This document shows positions 62,490 to 64,000 of a stretch of DNA of 64,000 nucleotides, one piece after another. The stretch spans positions 62,001 through 126,000 of the forward strand of contig DASZUK010000015.1 of NCBI GenBank assembly GCA_035547695.1, read 5' to 3'. Each line of letters starts with the position of its first letter. The first letter of the stretch is position 1. The position numbers and the translations under genes are program-made. This DNA is from DASZUK01 sp035547695 (lineage in GTDB: Bacteria; Actinomycetota; Acidimicrobiia; Acidimicrobiales; RAAP-2). The notes under the pieces are model-generated. The model did no database searches and had not been told where the DNA came from. It saw nothing but the letters and a program-made list of their open reading frames with translations.

Positions 62490-62966
62490 ATGGTCGTCGA
62501 GTACACCTCGTGGGACAACCGCCGCCGGGACGTGATGAGCCGTGAGACGATGTTCGAGATCATCGAGAACGCCGACACGTGCGTGTTCACCCATCTGCGC
62601 AAAGACGGGGCCCCGGTGTCCGCCGTCGTCGGCGGCACGGCCGTCGACGGCGAGGTCTACACCCTCACCAGCGTGCTCCGGCTGGCCTACACCCGCATCC
62701 AGCACGATCCGCGCTGCAGCGTCATCTTCGACATCGCCCCGATCGGCTCGGTGACCATCATGGGCCGGGCCGAGGTGGTCGACGACCCGGTGATCATGGA
62801 CAAGTTCTTCGAGGCCTTGAGCCCCACCCGGAAGATGGTCCGGGCCGGCCACATCTCGGCGGACGACTTCACCCGTCTGGCCAACACCCCCAACCGCCGG
62901 CTGTTCCACGTCATCCCGGAGCGGTGGTTCGCCACCGATCTCCGTACCCTCGACATGGAGAAGTGA
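62490..62966 (+). CDS. Pyridoxamine-5'-phosphate-oxidase-fold (PPOX) protein
   Basis: A 158-residue split-barrel flavin/F420-binding protein: DTCVFTHLRKDGAPVSAVVGGTAVDGEVYTLTSVLRLAYTRIQHDPRCSVIFDIAPIGSVTIMGRAEVVDD. In Actinobacteria this fold often uses F420H2 to reduce enones or dienes. ATG 62490 has AGGAG 4 nt upstream and is preferred over ATG 62478. A 51-bp gap leads to the flavoprotein gene in the same direction. Confidence 0.85.
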   Translation: MVVEYTSWDNRRRDVMSRETMFEIIENADTCVFTHLRKDGAPVSAVVGGTAVDGEVYTLTSVLRLAYTRIQHDPRCSVIFDIAPIGSVTIMGRAEVVDDPVIMDKFFEALSPTRKMVRAGHISADDFTRLANTPNRRLFHVIPERWFATDLRTLDMEK

Positions 62967-63017
62967 ACCCGGCCAGCGCACCGGCGCCGGGGCTCCCCTC
63001 CGGCCGGCGGGAGGACC

Positions 63018-64000
63018 GTGGCCGTGGTCGATGACACCTTCGACTACGAGGAGGACGTCCTCGTGGTCGGCAGCGGCTGCGCCGGGCTGACCGCGTCGTT
63101 GGCCGCCAAGGAGGCCGGCGCGTCGGTGCTGGTGCTCGAGGCGGGGACGGTCGCCGGGGGAGCCGAGGGCAATTCGTTCTGGATCCCCAACAACCGGTCC
63201 ATGCGCGAGGCCTTCGGGCTGCGAGACGACCGGGAAGACGCCCTGCGCTACATGTGCCGGCTGGCCTACCCGCAGTTCTACGTGGACGGCCATCCCACGC
63301 TGGGGCTCCCCCAGGAGGCCTACGACCTGATCGCCACCTTTTACGACCAGGGGAGCAGCGCCATCGACTTCCTGAAGGGCCTGGGCTTCGTCATCGAGGC
63401 CGAGCCGCACTCGGCCGCCGACTACCACGCCGGCCTGCCCGAGGACAAGGCCCCACGGGGCCGGTTCATGAAGGCCCCGCCGGGGAACCCGCGGCTGGCC
63501 GAGCAGCTCGTGGCCCTGGCCGAGGGCCTCGGGGTGAAGATCCTCACCGGCCACCGGGTGGTGGACGCGCTGAAGAACGCCGAGGGCGAGGTCGTGGCGC
63601 TCCTGGTGCGGGCGGGCCACCGGACGGTGCTGGCCCGAGCCCGCAGGGCGGTGGTCTTCGCCTCCGGGGGGTTCGGCTTCAACCAGGACCGCCTGCGCGA
63701 GCACCTGCCGGCGCGGGTCTACGGCACCTGCACCGTCGAGACCAACCGCGGCGACTTCGTGGACATCGGCCAGCGGATGGGGGCCCGGATGAGCCGGATG
63801 CACGGGGCGTGGTGGAAGCAGGGGGCCGTCGAACAGGCCGTCCAGAACTGGCGGGTGTCCCCGGTGTTCATGCCCTTCGGCGACAGCATGGTCCAGGTCA
63901 ACCGCTACGGGCGCCGGGTGGTCAACGAGAAGCTCCCGTACAACGAGCGCGGCCAGATCCACCTTCGTTGGGACCCCGAGGCCCGCGAGTACCCCAACCT
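63018..64000 (+). CDS. FAD-dependent oxidoreductase, KstD-like (3' partial)
   Basis: The first 327 residues of a flavoprotein cut by the window edge. The FAD motif is EDVLVVGSGCAGLTASLAAKEAGASVLVLEAG, then TVAGGAEGNSFWIPNN, a cap region and VVFASGGFGFNQDRLREHLPA. It belongs to the fumarate-reductase/3-ketosteroid-delta1-dehydrogenase flavoprotein group. GGGAGG precedes GTG 63018. Its place after a PPOX gene and within a meta-cleavage region suggests dehydrogenation of the same substrate. Steroid specificity is not proven by the visible part. Confidence 0.88.
   Translation, partial: MAVVDDTFDYEEDVLVVGSGCAGLTASLAAKEAGASVLVLEAGTVAGGAEGNSFWIPNNRSMREAFGLRDDREDALRYMCRLAYPQFYVDGHPTLGLPQEAYDLIATFYDQGSSAIDFLKGLGFVIEAEPHSAADYHAGLPEDKAPRGRFMKAPPGNPRLAEQLVALAEGLGVKILTGHRVVDALKNAEGEVVALLVRAGHRTVLARARRAVVFASGGFGFNQDRLREHLPARVYGTCTVETNRGDFVDIGQRMGARMSRMHGAWWKQGAVEQAVQNWRVSPVFMPFGDSMVQVNRYGRRVVNEKLPYNERGQIHLRWDPEAREYPN

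Noticed and set aside
62040..63962. A 640-residue minus-strand frame at the right edge
   Set aside because: It is antisense to the PPOX and FAD-oxidoreductase genes, which show clear cofactor motifs and ribosome-binding sites.

Overview
The window is GC-rich, densely packed bacterial chromosome with actinobacterial gene content. It carries a MurT/GatD peptidoglycan-amidation pair, LLM-class and F420-type flavoproteins, FadE-like and KstD-like oxidoreductases, many GTG starts and many 4-bp ATGA/GTGA gene overlaps. The C-terminal 'GYWLVASDGGIFAFGDA' repeats of the secreted GH43 protein at 26519-28402 are, from memory, a hallmark of the class Acidimicrobiia. An uncultured or poorly studied acidimicrobial actinobacterium is the best guess. 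No rRNA, CRISPR array or intact insertion sequence was seen. One tRNA (Val, anticodon CAC) is present.

Layout. 1-5430: a five-gene operon with a kinase-less KdpD/Usp protein, an acyl-CoA dehydrogenase, a YihY membrane protein, a KstD-like flavoprotein and an AglD/UPF0104 membrane protein. 5579-9465: a small XRE regulator divergent from an unknown protein, a Baeyer-Villiger-type monooxygenase, and two hydrolases. 9753-20245: membrane and secreted unknowns, an M20 peptidase, an LLM oxidoreductase, an ECF sigma factor with its membrane partner, the TldD/TldE pair and an orphan HicB-like protein. 20327-28402: glutamate decarboxylase and cell-surface genes (GT-C-like membrane protein, OafA-type acyltransferase with SGNH domain, GH43). 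28466-34075: a GNAT, a LysR, a HAD-acyltransferase fusion, MurT and GatD. 34172-42481: a tightly overlapping minus-strand operon (acyl-CoA reductase-HAD, zinc alcohol dehydrogenase, LarA-like protein, PlsC-like acyltransferase, then a GT2) facing a TetR gene across two perfect palindromes. This looks like an undescribed lipid pathway.

43715-50673: tRNA-Val followed by a visibly less GC-rich, gene-poor stretch with VapBC, an XRE regulator, a large sulfatase, a DUF1254 protein and a small membrane protein. This may be a genomic island. 51016-64000 (right edge): a catabolic region with a meta-cleavage hydrolase, acetaldehyde dehydrogenase, 4-hydroxy-2-oxovalerate aldolase, an acyl-CoA ligase, a 2-hydroxypenta-2,4-dienoate hydratase, a degenerate hydratase paralogue, an esterase, an IclR regulator, SnoaL-like proteins, a CMD-family protein, a flavin-binding PPOX protein and the start of a KstD-like flavoprotein. 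Together these convert meta-cleavage products of an aromatic or steroid ring to pyruvate and acetyl-CoA. No ring-cleaving dioxygenase lies in the window.

The most striking non-coding signals are four related dyads (TCCCRSTGARCRGR) at three promoters of the catabolic region, spaced 31-32 bp from -10-like hexamers; a 20-bp triplication between the sigma factor and its partner that creates two 7-codon minicistrons linked by ATGA overlaps; and short tandem repeats at many gene 3' ends, especially between convergent genes.
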